Made by a program: the position numbers and the translations under genes. 64,000 nt of DNA from Rhynchospora pubera. Taxonomy: Eukaryota > Streptophyta > Magnoliopsida > Poales > Cyperaceae. The stretch's first letter is position 1; every line of letters begins with the position of its first letter. The stretch spans positions 78,137,676 to 78,201,675 of the forward strand of contig CM051460.1 of assembly GCA_028095005.1 (NCBI GenBank), read 5' to 3'. A model generated the notes under the pieces. That model was not told where the DNA came from and ran no database searches. It saw only the letters and a program-made list of their open reading frames with translations. This document shows, piece by piece, positions 34,439 through 48,757 of the stretch.

Positions 34439-37400
34439 TGTCTGGAGATCAAGATAGAGATTTACAGGGTGAACAGGCTGGTACAGAATCCAGCGATGAG
34501 TAGGTCACAACGTTCGAAATAAAAAAAAGAGCAGAACGACAATGGAAGAGTTTAGGAGAAAAGAAGCTGCTGGGAAAAAGTATGAGATTAAATTTGACAA
34601 AGAAGGAGTGCCAATTGGTACTGAAGAGGCGGTGAACAAATTTGCATCATATTGCGGGTATCTGGCTAGAGCAAGAGTGCCAATCACAATTGATGATTGG
34701 CAGAAGGACGTTTCAAAGGAAAACAAACTTGAGTTGTGGTTGGACATCAAGGTGAATAAATTTTCACTTAAATCATCTAATTTAAATTCCTATACTACCA
34801 ATTAACTAACTTTTCGTTATGTTTCAGAAAATGTTCAACATCGAAGATGATAAAGCCATGAAGAATACTCTCAAAGCGATGAGCATAAGTCACAGGGCTT
34901 ATAGAAGTAGGATTGCTGAGGAGTACATCACAAATGCCGATCCAAACAATAAAAAAAATTCATGCGATAAACACCCAATCTCACAAAAGGAATGGGAAGA
35001 ATTTTTCAAGAAAAGGACGGGTGCAGATTTTGTACAAAAGAGCAACAAAGCGAAGGAGTTGAGAAAGAAATGGAAAGAGCCTCATAGGATGGGTTCCACT
35101 GGCTATAGAGGAAAAAAAGGTTCATGGAAACCTACAGACAAGATTGTCATACCCGGAGATTCTGAAGGGGCCGGTTCCACGAGCATTACCATCGGCGATT
35201 TGGAACCGAGGAGTCAAAGGTATTTCATGGGAAGGACTGTGGCTACGAAGGATAAAGGTACTTACACATGTAAATACTTATTATATATGCTAACTTCAAA
35301 TTCTGTTTTGTGATTATTAATAAGATTTGATTGTTGCTTGTTAGATACTTACACGTTCCATAGCTCTGATTCGTCGACTATTGAGGCATTCAGTCGGTTG
35401 AGTGCCATGTCTGGTGAAATCAATTCCGGGTCAATACCGGAACAAGAAGTCTTAAATTGGGCGGTTGACAGGCCATAACATCCAGGAAGAATCAGGGGAT
35501 ATCCTTTATGGACCAAGAAGGAAGATGTGTATAAAAGAAAGCCTAGAAAGGATGCGCATGAAGGATGGATGGCACCAGACCAGATTGAAGAATTGATGAG
35601 CAGGGTCGCAACTGAAGCCGCTGAGAAAACCAAAAGGGACTTGATTCACTCCGAGGAGATAATGAATGCGGCGAGACAACAAGCTTTTCAGGTAATCCTT
35701 TTTGACAATCAAAATGAATGAAAACTATTATTCATCATCCGGTTTCTTGATAATTTTCAGGAGGTGAAACAATGGTTGGCCAGTAGCGGATTGCAGTTTC
35801 AAGCACCGCAGCAATTTGTGACGCCGTACCAGCCATTCGTTGAAGCTGAGGTAGACTCAGGAATGCCAAACGAGCAGTTATTCCGAACGGTTGCCTCAAG
35901 CTATATGCCTCCTGATCCGAGAAGCGTTGTTCAGGTTCATATTGATCACTTTTCTCTTTTCTATTTAGATTTATGTTTGGCTTAGCATTAGGGTTTCTGA
36001 TCGAACTGAATTTCAGGAAGAAACGCCGTGCGATCTCTTTTCCCTTGATCACCTTAACCAGAAGATTAAGGTGGCCGAGGGAAATATTATTCCGAGTGTT
36101 GTTGGTCAGATCGTACACGGCGTGCCACTAACTGATCAACAACTCTATATCCATCTTCTCCGAGTAGGCGATGATTTTCGTCAGTGGCAAGTCCCAGGTA
36201 GGTCAGATGAGCTATTAGGAAATAATATAGGAGGGCGATTCCCATGGCCGTCATTTTTGGTGGAGATAGGCCACAAGGTATCGTTTTATTTAATTATGAT
36301 AATTTATTTCATCCATCTCTATTAGAACTCACTAATTAATTATGTGATGACATTGAATGCAGAGTTTGATAAAAAAGAAGCCAGATGCGAGCAAGGCGGT
36401 GGCGAAAAAGGTGATCGAGAGTGCAAAGGTTCCAAGTGCAGGTTCATCCAAAACCTAATTAGTTCAATTGATTGTTTCAGGGTAGATTGTTGCTCAACGT
36501 CGAATAATCTATTCTTTTGTGTCTGATTATTTCAGGGTCGATTGTTGCTCGCGATCCGCTACTTGAGCAGGATGCAATTGAAAAGCTTACCCCATCCGAA
36601 CGAGAATTGTATGAACTATTGATGCTCCAACCAGAGCTTGAGAAAAATTTTGAGTTGCATAAATGTGATGTTTGGGGTATACACAGCGGCGAGGTTAAGT
36701 TCAACGTTGAATTGTGCGACATCCTCCAATGCTTTAGAAGAGAATCTCTAAACGTGTCGATCGTCAAGTTGTACTCTTGGTATGAATTTTCAACTTTTAA
36801 AATATTTTTTTAAAGTACCGTATTCAATTGGAGGTGAAAAATGTATGAATTAATATCCGTGAGTGTAGGTTTTGGATGAATGAACTTTCAGAGGGAGAAA
36901 ACAACATCACCGTATTAGATCCAGAGATGTTGACTGCTCCTAATATCAAACAAGAACAAAACCAAGCTGCGGACTACTTGATGAAGTCATTCGCGCAATA
37001 TTCATCCAATTATATGATTTTGCCTTATTTACAAGAGTAAGGACAATTATAACTAATAAAATATCAATTATCTCGTTTACATGTTTGGTTCATTTTCATG
37101 AAAACAATAATCTCTATTCTTGCAGCTTTCATTGGGTCCTTCTTGTTATTAATGTCGAGAAGCGCACCGTTCAAATAGCAGATTCTATCGAGCGCAAGAA
37201 TCCAAAGATATTGATTAAGGGATTCATAACCCAGTAAGTTTTCGTTTCTAAATGAGATTCTGATATTGAGATAAGGACTACGTACGGTTCTATTTAAGCT
37301 ATTAATGATATTGTATGCAGGATATACAAGCGATACCTTATGGAAAATGGAAAATATAACGCAAGGACCCGAACAACATTTGATTGGTACAAAATTCAGG

Positions 37401-37785
37401 TACGAGACTTAAAAAATATATTAGCTACCTAGGGTTTCTGAAACTGTGCAAAATCTTAACTATCTTTCTTGTTGGATCTTTAATTAGTGTCCGATACAAA
37501 AGGGCAACACAGAATGTGGATATTTCACAATGGTCGCCATGAAAAACGTATTATCTTATTGAATAGCAATTCAGGAAATACCTCATATAAGTAACTTATT
37601 CTTTTAACTAATAACATTTGATCAAACAATTAGATTTTAGAATTTCATGATCTAACTAATAATATTTTTGACTTGTTTATCATAATATGCAGATGATCGA
37701 GCCGGTTGGAGTATCATTCAACAAAGAAATGATTGATGGTGTCGTGACAGAAGTTATGGACTTCATGCAAGGGGTATTATTTTGA
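34439..37785 (+). pseudogene. CACTA second gene: Transposase_24-like region + Ulp1 (C48) cysteine protease, decayed
   Basis: Multi-exon gene, clear GT-AG exons: 34542-34751, 34828-35257, 35345-35691, 35761-35934, 36017-36277, 36363-36441, 36536-36779, 36869-37036, 37126-37233, 37321-37399, 37488 onward and 37693-37785. The first two resemble Transposase_24 (Ptta/En/Spm) proteins: FNIEDDKAMKNTL, and KKWKEPHRMGSTGY. The distal exons form a C48 SUMO-protease-like domain: FHWVLLVINVEKRTVQIADS supplies the catalytic His and Asp, and QKGNTECGYF the Gln and Cys. Such proteases accompany some plant transposons; their role is unclear. The copy is broken: a stop after SSDE (34501-34503) with a frame change, TAA at 35476-35478 in DRP*HPGR, and TGA at 37560-37562 in VLSY*IAIQ. 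Catalytic residues remain. Confidence 0.78.
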
Positions 37786-38010
37786 TTAAAATGTGTTATT
37801 TGATGACTTGCCATGTTTGATTATACTTGTGATATATGTAAATACTTTGTTTATTGTTTGTGTGATATGCATGATTATATATGTTTGATATATGTGTGCT
37901 TTGTGATATATATATGCTGCATTTGTTAATGTAAATTGGGTACCAATTCGGCTAGCAAATTGGGGCTAGCCAATCAAACAGGCAAAACACAAAAAAAACT
38001 TAAGAATTTT
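37786..38010. other. Junction between the two CACTA genes
   Basis: AT-rich tail of the protease gene, then a 22-base hairpin-like word (GGCTAGC...GCTAGCC, about 37949-37971). No CACTA terminus is visible here. Confidence 0.5.
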
Positions 38011-38155
38011 GTAACGGTTATTAAGGAATAACCGTTACAGAATATTATAATTTCATTTTTTTTAATTATAAATATTATCTGTAACGGTTATTAGATAATA
38101 ACCGTTACAGAATCCAGTCTTCTGTAACGGTTATTACCTAATAACCGTTACAGAA
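38010..38155. repeat. Internal palindrome cluster, TAACGGTTATT type
   Basis: Three palindromes (GTAACGGTTATTA...TAATAACCGTTAC) match the array at the right terminus (51668-52135). Their position between the two genes, instead of at an end, is unexpected. Confidence 0.85.
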
Positions 38156-40869
38156 GTTCTCCAAACACCACACCTGTTCCGTCCACAATACCATAACTCG
38201 ATTAGATGTTCATTGATGTAAGGTGCCACAATAGCAAGATGTTGGAGAACTTTCATATGTGCTTTGGTTCTCATTGCAAGATCCGGTATATGAGTACTAG
38301 CTCCAATTGTACCTGAAAGGTGAACATTTGTGCTAAATAAGGTGAACAAATATTGTGCTTTAAGTGAACATTTGTGCTAAATAAGGTGAACAAATGTGCT
38401 AAATTAGGTGAACATTTGTGCTAAATTAGGTGAACAAATATTGTGCTTTAAGTGAACATTTGTGCTAAATAGGGTGAACAAATGTGCTAAATTAGGTGAA
38501 CATTTGTGCTAAATTAGGTGAACAAATATTGTGCTTTAAGTGAACATTTGTGCTAAATAGGGTGAACAAATGTGCTAAATTAGGTGAACATTTGTGCTAA
38601 ATTAGGTGAACAAATATTGTGTTTTAAGTGAACATTTGTGCTAAATAAGGTCAACATTGGAAGTTAATGTATAACCTTTTCCTTCGAGTCTACCCACATG
38701 TCGAGACTTTGGAAGACCGATTGGTTGTACATCCTGCAAATAATTGGTGTAGTACTCAATAACCTCCTCGGCCACATATCCTTCCACTATGCTTCCTTCT
38801 GGTTTAGATCGGCTACGAACAAGCCCCTTCAATTGACCCATGGTTCTTTCGAAAGGATAGATGTATCGTAGAAATACAGGACCACACATTTTTATCTCTC
38901 TGACTAAATGAATGGTCAAATGCACCATGGAGTCAAAAAACGATGGCGGAAAGTACATTTCCAGCTCACATAGGGTTAGTACAACACCTTCTTGTAACTT
39001 GTCCAAACTATTCGGATTAATCACTTTAGAGCAAATGGAATTAAAGAAAAAACACAACTTAGTGATGGTTTTCCTCACTTCTTCCCTTAGAATTCCTCGA
39101 ATTGCGACCGGAAGTAACTGGGTCAGTAGGACGTGATAATCATGTGACTTCATACCAAGTAATTTGTTATCCTTAATAGAAACCTTTCTTGATATATTCG
39201 AGGAATAACCAGTAGGAACCTTAATAGATTTCAGGCATTCTAATAAGCTTTTTTTCTCTTGCTTTGATAAATTAAATTGTGCTGCAGGTAGCCAAGTTCG
39301 GCTTTTTCCCTTATCTTGTGCCGCTAGTTCTTGCCGGATCTCCATTTCAACCATGTCCTTCCTCGCATTTACGCCATCTTTAGTTTTCCCTTGAATTTCC
39401 AACATGCAACCGATCAAAACTTCACATATGTTCTTTATTATGTGAATCGCATCTAAGCAATGCCTAATCTCCAAACTCTGCCAATATTCAAGATTCCAGA
39501 ATATAGACTTCTTCTTCCATATCTCCTTGGGTATCTCATTTGTAAATTTCTTACCAAATTTTACATTAATGTCCTTCACCTGTATATGAACCGGATAACG
39601 GTATTGGGGCCTTGTTTTTTTCTACAGTACCGTCAAACATTTCCTTGTCTCGACGGTAAGGGTGATTGTGGTTCTTAATAAACCTCCGGTGTCCCAAGTA
39701 AACATTTTTTCTAGAGTTTTTCAGGTACACAGAATGAGTGTTTTCGATGCAAATAGGATACGCTTTCGCTCCTTTATTCCTATACCCTGACAGGTTTCCG
39801 TATGCAGGAAAATCATTGATTGTGCAAAATATCATGGCACAGAGGTTAAACTCACTTCTAGAGTGTGCATCATATATTTTCACTTCATTCTGCCACAATT
39901 CACCAAGGTAATCTATTAATGGAGCCAAGTACACATCTATATCATTACCTGGTTGTTTGGGACCAGAAATCAACAAGGGCATCGTCATGTATCTCCTTTT
40001 CATGCATAGCCAGGGGGAAGATTGTAAATACACAATAAGACCGGCCACGTAGTCTGCCGGCTACTCATGTTGCCGTAAGGATTCATCCCGTCTGTACATA
40101 AACCCAATCTCAGATTTCTAGGTTCGCTGTCGAAATCTTCAAATTTCCTATCTATATTTATCCAATCCGGAGAGTCTGCTGGGTGTCTGAGCATGCTATC
40201 GCCTTTTTTCCTGCAGTCTGCGTGCCATCTTAACAATTTGGCATCCTTCGCGTTAGAGAAAAGCCGCTGGAATCTTGGTATTATTGGTAGATAAAACACC
40301 ACTTTCGCAGCTGGTCCCTTACTACCTTCATCTTCAATTTGATCGTCCCTCGGTTTATACCGTGACGCATTACACTTTGGACATTTATGCAAGTGTCCGT
40401 ACTCATTCCGGAATAATATGCAGTCATTTGGACATGCATGAATTCTCTCAACTCCAATTTTTAAAGGACATAACATCTTTTTAGCCTTATAAATTGAATC
40501 TGGCAACTGGTTATCTTTTGGAAGAAATTCTTTATGTAATAGTTTGAGCAAAGATGTGAAACTTGCATCACTCCATCCATTTTTGGCTTTAAGATTGAAC
40601 AGTTTGAAAACAGCATTAAGTTTTGACAATTCACAACCAGGATATAAGGCTATTTTATCTTCTTCACGTAACATACAAAAAATTTCAACATTATCAACAA
40701 AATTATCATCCACATTGTTCACAATTTCATCTAAATCAGCATTAAATTCTGAGTTATCTACATTTCTATCATCATCTACATTCTCATCATCAAATACATT
40801 GACATCATCAATTTCATCATCCAATGATACATTTTCTTCCTCATACACACAATCCAATACATTTGTGAT
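38134..40869 (-). pseudogene. TNP2-like CACTA transposase (main part), frameshifted and split by Copia
   Basis: Minus-strand TNP2 transposase (Transposase_21 family). From the N-terminal side: an acidic Asn/Asp-rich stretch, CPNDCILFRNEYGHLHKCP (zinc-finger-like), CTDGMNPYGNMSS, a frameshift near 40017 (LPP then WLCMKRRYM), LISGPKQPGNDIDVYLAPL, TINDFPAYGNLSGY, a second frameshift near 39590, HCLDAIHIIKNICE, then a DUF4218-like region (LPVAIRGIL, ELEMYFPPSFFD, HLVREIKMCGPVFLRYIYPFER). A minisatellite-filled intron (about 38290-38650) precedes a last short exon (DLAMRTKAHMKVL...PYINEHL) that runs straight into a palindrome cluster, so the C-terminus looks truncated. TNP2 cuts and joins CACTA ends. 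This copy cannot make a full protein; its first exon is at 50525-50778, beyond the inserted Copia. Confidence 0.88.
38310..38650. repeat. 88-bp minisatellite inside TNP2
   Basis: Higher-order unit of 88 bases (starts at 38407, 38495, 38583 and a partial before) made of four related 21-23-base subunits containing GGTGAACA and TGTGCTAAAT. On the minus strand it is preceded by a possible donor (AAT/GTTGAC) and followed by CTTTCAG, so it probably fills an intron. Confidence 0.88.
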
Positions 40870-40874
40870 ATTAC

Positions 40875-42636
40875 TGTTAGAGTTATGTCCTAGAAGTCAA
40901 TAATTTAATGACTTAATTATTAGTTTATGTTTTGGATGAGATTTTATCATCTGTTCCTAGGTTTATTATTGACAGATCATTCAGGTTGAGGATCTGAATT
41001 GTAGATCTCTGTTGATCATTTTTTAGAATGACAATAATAAATCTAAACGGTCCATAATCTTGATAATTAACAAGGAACATTAATTATCTACAAGATTAGT
41101 ATGCAAGTTAAGTGATGATTAAGTTCTACTAATCATAGGTAAAGAGTTACCAACTTAATTGCATATGTGTATGTTATGGAACATAGTACAGGACTTGACC
41201 CATCGAAATAAACATATGGATTGTGTTATGTGTCATTGTTTATTTCGTTATGATTTTGGTTCTAAGTTTGAGATGTTTATCTTTTCCACATGAGGATAGG
41301 TTCAATAAATACTGTCTACCGCTGATTCCCGATAAGGGCTGCTATACGGACTTTATTTATGTTCTCTTGAATTGTGCGGGGAAAAGTTAATCATCAAGAA
41401 AACCGTATGTCCCTCATTAATTCACTTAGTGAGTGACGATATCTGTTTGGGCCCCTTGATGGAGATAGATTGTTTGCATGCAACTTTATACAATTATCTC
41501 TAGATCAAGAAACGTATAATCTGCAAGAATGACACATTCCTATCTTGGATTATACGATGATATCGTGTGACATAAGAATCAAAATAGAGAAACTAATTAT
41601 TCTCTTATGCAGGATTGAAATATTGTAGCAGTACACTATTTATGTGAATTGGGAATCATAACGTGTTGCTAGATACCGCTTATGATTATTGGAATTAAAT
41701 AGCGATTTAATTCCATGTCCAACATAGCATAAATCCTCAAAGGGTCACACATAATAAGGTGTTTAATCACACGTGCATTAATTATTTATTTGCAACAATT
41801 GGTTTTGCAAAATATGATAAGTTGATTAATTAATCGTATGCCGTTATGGACCGTTATGATTAATTAAGTCAAATAGATCATATAGAAATAATTTAATGCA
41901 TTGACTAATTCCATATTAATTATTAAATAGTTAATAATTAATTATAATCAACACATTTAATTATTTGAGCTAATTGGGCTTTAAATTAATTGGTTAATTT
42001 AATGTCCAATGGAAGGTGCATTTAAATGGAAGAGTATTGGGCTCAACTCAACTTGAGGCCCAACCCATATATGGGGGTAGGTAGGTGCGGCTAGGGCAAG
42101 GGGCATTTTTGTCCATGTAATGTTGGATGAGAGCTAGGTTGAGTGGCTTATATAAAGGGGTGTTCTTTGGGAGCAAACCCCAAGCCTCCACACTTTCTCT
42201 CTCCTTTCTCCCTTGGCCGCCACCTTCAAAGAGGAAGGAAAAATTTCAGAATTTTTCCCTCTTTCTCTCTTCTCTATTCCACCTCTAGCTCATGTGTTGA
42301 GCAAGCTTTTCCACTAAATTAATTAGAGAATTAAATTGAAGAGGGAAAGCTTTGGAATTAGGCACAATTCTCTCAATTACTAGCATAATTGATTAGAGAA
42401 GGTGGTTAATTCCTTAGTGGACTCGAGGAGCACGGCGTGGAGGTTCTTGGAGAGCACGCCACCGACACCAACGCATTGGAACGAGCCTCTTGGTTGCGAT
42501 ACCAAGAGAGGTATACTTCCAATCCTTTTTCTCGTGTGTTTGAATAGCTTGTGTACTAGATCTTGTGTGTGCTATGTTTGCTTGGTTAATTAATTGGTAA
42601 TTAGCATAAAAATGAAAATTAGCACACTTTCTAACA
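40875..42636 (+). repeat. 5' LTR of Copia element
   Basis: Begins TGTTAGAGTTATGTCC and ends CTTTCTAACA. TATATAAA at 42149-42156 is a likely TATA box, followed by a CT-rich leader (about 42190-42280). Confidence 0.93.
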
Positions 42637-45600
42637 GTGGTATCAGAGCACATGGTCGTACTTAAGCTATTTTAACACTTAATTAAGAGAAATTGGCTAA
42701 TTAATGGATTAGTAGAGATGATGCGTTTGTTTGCTGTCTGGAAATGGTATTTTCTGTGTTATTTCGCGTTTTTGGATGTGATAAGTTCTCTGGAAGATCT
42801 TTCCATCTACATGAAAGTTGTAGATCTGTGGATTGTGATTCTTTTGTCGTTGGATTCACATTTTTCTGAATTAGTATGGATTTACTGTGAATAAAACGGC
42901 GACAGTGCGCAGAACCAGTTTTTGCTTGCACTGTCCTGTTTGAATGGCTTGAAAGATATATATTTTGAATATAAGTACCAGTGTTCTATGGCTAGAAATA
43001 AAGAGGACTTGAAGCTCTTTCTGAGCATGTATAACTTGTTGCATGACTCGGATTAATTAGTGGGTTTTCAAGTATGAAAAGGAAGATCTTGTCAGATCCA
43101 GTTTGTTGAGAAAATCGATTGTTCTAATAAACTGTACCAACTGAGAACTCCTTTAAAAATTTTGTTTGAATGGAGTTGTTTTATTTTGAGTTAGGATTCC
43201 AGGAAAATTAATTTCATAATTTTTCGTGGAAGTTTGGACCTTCAACTAGGTTAAAACCTTTCGATTGACAGTCTGTTCCAGTACAGAATTTGTTGATTGT
43301 TTAGGCTGTAACTTAATATTATTGAACTGAACTTGGTTGTTTTCTTTTCATGAATGGATAGTCTGTAGTCTAAACAAGTTTTTCTATGTATATTGTATAT
43401 ATAAAAATTGGATAGAAGGTGGTCTAACAGACCGAATGGTTGAGAGAATAAACTGAAAATCTCATAACGGTGTTTCGTGCACTTGTAAGAGATTTGTCAT
43501 TTTTGATTCTCCCAGATGGTTTAAGATCTCTTCTTGAAATTTTTACTGGTAATCACAATTATGATAAGGAGCTTAAGTAATTTATTTGAGAATTTTTGGA
43601 GACCGAAAACTGTTGTTTTTGTTGGATTCCATTAGTTACGTTTTTTGGTAAATTACTGTTTTTCTAAGTATTCAAACTAGTTGAATTTAATTAGAAAACT
43701 CCTTGTTTGATCTCCTTTCTGTTATGGGATGTTGAAAGAACTTTCTAAATGAATTTAAACAAGTTTGGTTGTTTAAAATTGAGGATTTGTACACGGAATT
43801 TACTTATAGCAAACGATACGCAAAGATGCTTGAAAATCGTTAATTGGAAACAAAGTTCTTGTATGTGCTAACTTTGTTTTGTAGGTGGATAGTGGGTTTA
43901 GTATGGCTCAAGACTCAATGCCTTGTGGTTGTAAATGAATGCATGTGTGAATGTTTGTAATGCGGCCTTTGGTGCCATTAATTAATTTTTGATTAATTTT
44001 TGATGTAACTTGTGAGGCTTGCATGCCCCTAAGGATAGGAAGGGAATAGGATGTTTTCACATGTATTTTGCACCTTTATTTTATATAGGATTTAGATCCT
44101 TATAGAATCTAGTGGGAGGACAAGGATTAGATTAGTTTTGCTCCATGGACGATGTGGCGAAACTAATGCAAGCGGGAGCCATACAAACCCACAACTATGA
44201 GATGCTTATATGTGATTGCTTGTGATTGCTATGAATTGTCATAGGCTAGGTATGGGTGTATGCTTACATGACCACCATACAAGTGTCACTTAATTGATTT
44301 TCCAAACAAAACATGATTAAGTTAAATCGCCCTCCTTCTCTCTATCCCCTTCTAACGTGTATGATCGTTCATTGATGCATTCTCGCCGACGCGGGACATC
44401 GTGTTCCATCATCCGTGTCGGGGTGTAAATCGGATTTACTAGGAGCAAATAGAGAAAGGTTACTTAACGATGTTTTCTAATCGGATTGGGCATCGGGGCA
44501 AAGTTTGTGGATGTACATGTGATATTTCACAAACCAAGAATCATATGGAATGATTGGTTGGAGAACCTACCTTATCTAGTTGTTTTGGTGTCACGCCGAC
44601 GCTAGCACCATCTCAACGAAAATAGGGATCTTGGAAAACCTACTATATTAGGGACATTAAATAAATATAGTGGGAGTTTTATTTATTATAAATAAAACAA
44701 TTGCATAAACTAAATGACCGTAAATTGATTTTGTTATAGATGTTTAAATTGTTAATTTTGTTGCGATCAATCTTTGAAAAATTAACAAACTCGTTTCTAA
44801 AAGTATTCACTTAAAGAAGTAATACCGATTCCTAAGACACGATCTTAGTGAAGAGAAATTTGAGTATGTCAATTCCCAAAACTTTCCTCAAACTACCCGA
44901 ACGTAGCAACGCGATGATTGATTGACTTTTGGCGAAAAGTTATTCAATAAAGCGTATGCTTAATATCCTCATTTGAAATTTCTAGACCTTTGAATTAGCG
45001 AATTCTTATGGACTAAAATTAACTCGTACGTTCTCATCCGCTTACTCAAGAAAGTGTTCTTGGAGAAAGTAGATATTAACTCCATCATTTATGATTGAGT
45101 ATAAAGAATATGAGTTGACCAAGAGATTATTCTTTTAAAAGAAGTTATATGAATGTTTCATTAGCTCACAAATCGAAAGATTGAAGTAGCTAATTGATGA
45201 CTAGAGATATTAATCTCCGATATCAAGGATTGTTGATATTGTCATACGATCTCTTTGGAATCATGAAGGATATAATGTTACCTTTTTCGCACGCATGTTA
45301 ATGCAAAAAAGGTGATTGATTAAGTATTCAAGAAATACTTCACCAATGTATGAGTTGAAATTTCGAGACTCTCATTGATGACCATGTGTCACATGAGATG
45401 TTTCATTTGCCGTTTATGGGAGGCATTTGAAAGGTTGTCCGAAATACCATGATTGTGACGATTAGAAATATTCTAATCCTAAAGTGTATTTGTCGTTCAA
45501 ATTATCTCACTATCTCTAATTTACACTAGTAACTTGATACTAGTTCATATGCTCGCATTTAACGAAATGTGTTAGCAATGAAGAATAAGAGAATGTTCGA

Positions 45601-48600
45601 GAGATGTAAAGGAAACTCCGTATAGGAGATGACTTATTCGTTTAAGTCATTACCGTTGAATACGTAGAGTTATCTTTATTAAGAGTTTGTTTAGGAATTG
45701 AAGGTTGCATACCTTAATTCTAAAACTCTCAAAAATATCTCCATTTCATATTCAATGATGGATGATTATGTTTTTATGATTTCATGCATCTTGATTGAAT
45801 TTGCTTGAAATAGATAAACAAATTTTGAATGACAAATAGGATGTGTAAGACTTGACATAAAGTGTTTGACTTTCATGTTATATTTTACCGCTTAGTCACA
45901 TAAGTAAACGAGAATCACATTACGAGAGTCTACGTAATGTAGAGCTCGAAATTCAATTCGATTTCAAATCGATTGATATGCGAATCATGTTTGTTAAATG
46001 ACAAAAGCGCCTTTAACCTACAAAGGTTTAAGGACAAGTGACTTGATTAGGACTTATACATATCGATGTATAAAGACCAATAAGTACTTGTGCAATGAAA
46101 GGTTGTTGATACTTTACTACTTAACCAACGATCATTGTAGATATTAACATATCTATTTGATAAGGTATAAGTATGAACCTTTTGACTAGTTCAAAGGAGT
46201 TCAAGTGTGAAGTTAAAAGACCGTTCAAGGAAAAAGAAAAGTCTTACAATTAATCGTGGCAAATAAGTAGTTAAGTCATATGATTTGAAGTATTATCTAA
46301 AGAGTATGAAAATAGTTTCATAACTCACTCCATGAGGAACATTATGGAATAATGTGTCCAAGAATGGAGGTATCGAACAATATTTTGTATAGTTCGATCG
46401 ATAATAAATCAAATTGACTTATTCGACTCGTATTAGGGAATTATGTTTGAGGACAATATTGTTTACACTGAATAGTGTTCCATCAAAGTCTATTGAGGAA
46501 GGTTTCTTACGAGATTTTGATCTCTAAGTATAATACTTCTCGAGATTTGGTGTTGAGAAGCTTATTTCAAGTATTGTGGACTTGTAAGCTTAAACCAAAT
46601 AAGACACTATATATATTTGTAGGATGCTTTATATTAAAAGGCACTACTTCCACGAATATGATAAGAACAAAGTAGTTGTTGCTAATCATAATGTAGTCTT
46701 GATGAATTGAAATTCTCAAGAAGAAGTAGTGGGAGTAAAGTGAGCATTAAAGGAGTTTATGCGTCACTACAAGAAGTACTCTTATGGGAAACTTGTCACT
46801 CCATACATGGTGCTTAGTGGGAGTTGAGCGGAACTTCATTCACAAGTTGTTTTGAAAAGAAGTTTAATAGTACGCTCCTTCCAATGAGGACTCAACCATA
46901 TCACGAGTTGATGATGATTCGAGAAACTCATGGAATATATGAGGAGTCAAGAACTCGTTCAACAATTCATTGTGGAAGTAGTTCATGAACCTCAAGTACC
47001 AGTCCTACAAAAGATCAACGAGAGTTGATTGCCTAAGCCGTTTGGTGCATTGGCTTCACGACATTCTCAAACTTAGCATATGAGAATCCGTTGATAAACA
47101 AGAAAAACGATGGAACGATCCGATTCCACATATATGGTTTGAATTCATATGATCTTTAAATAAAATCCATGTATAACAACAAGGTATAGACCTTGGTTGA
47201 TGTTCATGAAGGAGCAATCCATCAAGAACGTTTTAGATCTTCAAAAGGAAAGATCGACATGGATAACAAATCGACTATGAACAAAGCGCGGCTTCTCGCT
47301 TGTAGCTATGTCTAAGTCGATGGCTATTTGACTATGTACAAAGCACAACCTCTTGCTTGTGGCTATGTATAAGTCAATAAAGATCATTCTAGCAATAGTT
47401 GTATTTCATATATATCGATATATGGAAAAACACATAAAACCGCCTTCTTCGTATGAATGAAGGAAGATGTTGTGCATTTGACACAAATCGAGGTTTATGT
47501 ATTGCTAAAAACATACGCATGCTTCAAGGATCCATAAATGGATTAAAGCAAGTGTTGTGGAGATTGGAATAAAAGTTTTGACAAGGAAGTCAAGGAGTTA
47601 AACTTCGTCAAAAGTATCTTGTATAGACAAGATATTCAGTGGGAGCATAATTGTATTACTTGTATTGTTCAAGATAACAATTCATTAATTGGGAATAACA
47701 TTAAGAAAATGAATATTGTCGAGATCTCTTTGGAGAATGCTTTCTTAAATGAGAACTTGGGCAAAATCACCTAATCCTAGGAAACAAAATCTATAAAGAT
47801 AGATTATGATGGATGTTAGGTTTGAGCAAATATGCATATATTGACGAAGTGTTCTAGAAACACGAAAGTTACACTCCAAGAAAGGATGTCTAACTGTACG
47901 TCACATGGCATGACTTGAGTGTTTTAACTCGGTCTATTGCAACTCAATTCAAGAAAGTGCATGAAATAGTTCAAGCATTCTTTCATTATGAGTTTCATTG
48001 TGTACGTCACATTTATGCATATGCCCCGATGTGTAGTATCCAAAGGGTATGACAAATAGTTGTCAAATGGATACAAGAGAGACACATTAGGACGATAGTC
48101 AAGGATATCCTCGAGTACCTTATGAGAAAGAGTGATATAATGTTTTCATCTCTTATGATGAAAGAGAGCTCGTGTAAGTTAATTACACTAATGCTAGTTT
48201 TTCGAAAGATTGATATAATCACATTTGAAATACATATTTTGCTAAAAGGTGGTGTTGTAAATTTAGAAGGTGTTCTAAATGGAATATTACAACCGTTTCC
48301 GTCACCAAAGCAAAATACATAGCAACTTGTGAAGCAATAAAAGAAGTTTATCTCGGATCGATTTCTTAGTTGAGTTATTATGGTTCTAAGCATCTCGAAC
48401 CATAACTTACTCCTAAGAGCCCAATGTTACATTGGAGATTCAAATATGATCTATAACGATATCACTTGATATCATATGATGGTGATCAAGAATATATATA
48501 GGAGTATATATATATATAGTCAAACAATTTTTGGGATAGGTTCGCGAACACAGCGAACACTCTAGCACGACCTCTACCTTGAGCAGTATACGAGATGCAG

Positions 48601-48757
48601 TTATGCATCCATACGTGGTGGATGTATGAGTAACTAGCTATAAGCGTATTATTTATTTTGAGGTCCGAGACATGTATATATGTAGATATATGACATTGTT
48701 CTCAATTCTTCGTTGGCTAGAAGTCACTACTGATTGACTCTAGGCCAAGTGGGAGAT
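42637..48757 (+). pseudogene. Copia internal region, gag-pol remnant
   Basis: About 6.1 kb of AT-rich sequence with stops in all frames. A possible gag start (ATGGCTCAAGAC, about 43902) lies 1.25 kb past the primer-binding site. Protease, integrase and most RT motifs are not recognisable; only late RT/RNase H blocks can be aligned by eye. It cannot encode its own proteins. Confidence 0.75.

Noticed and set aside
42402..42593. 63-codon frame present in the 5' LTR and again at 50285-50476
   Set aside because: Identical only because the LTRs are near-identical copies; it lies in the LTR leader and matches no protein family.
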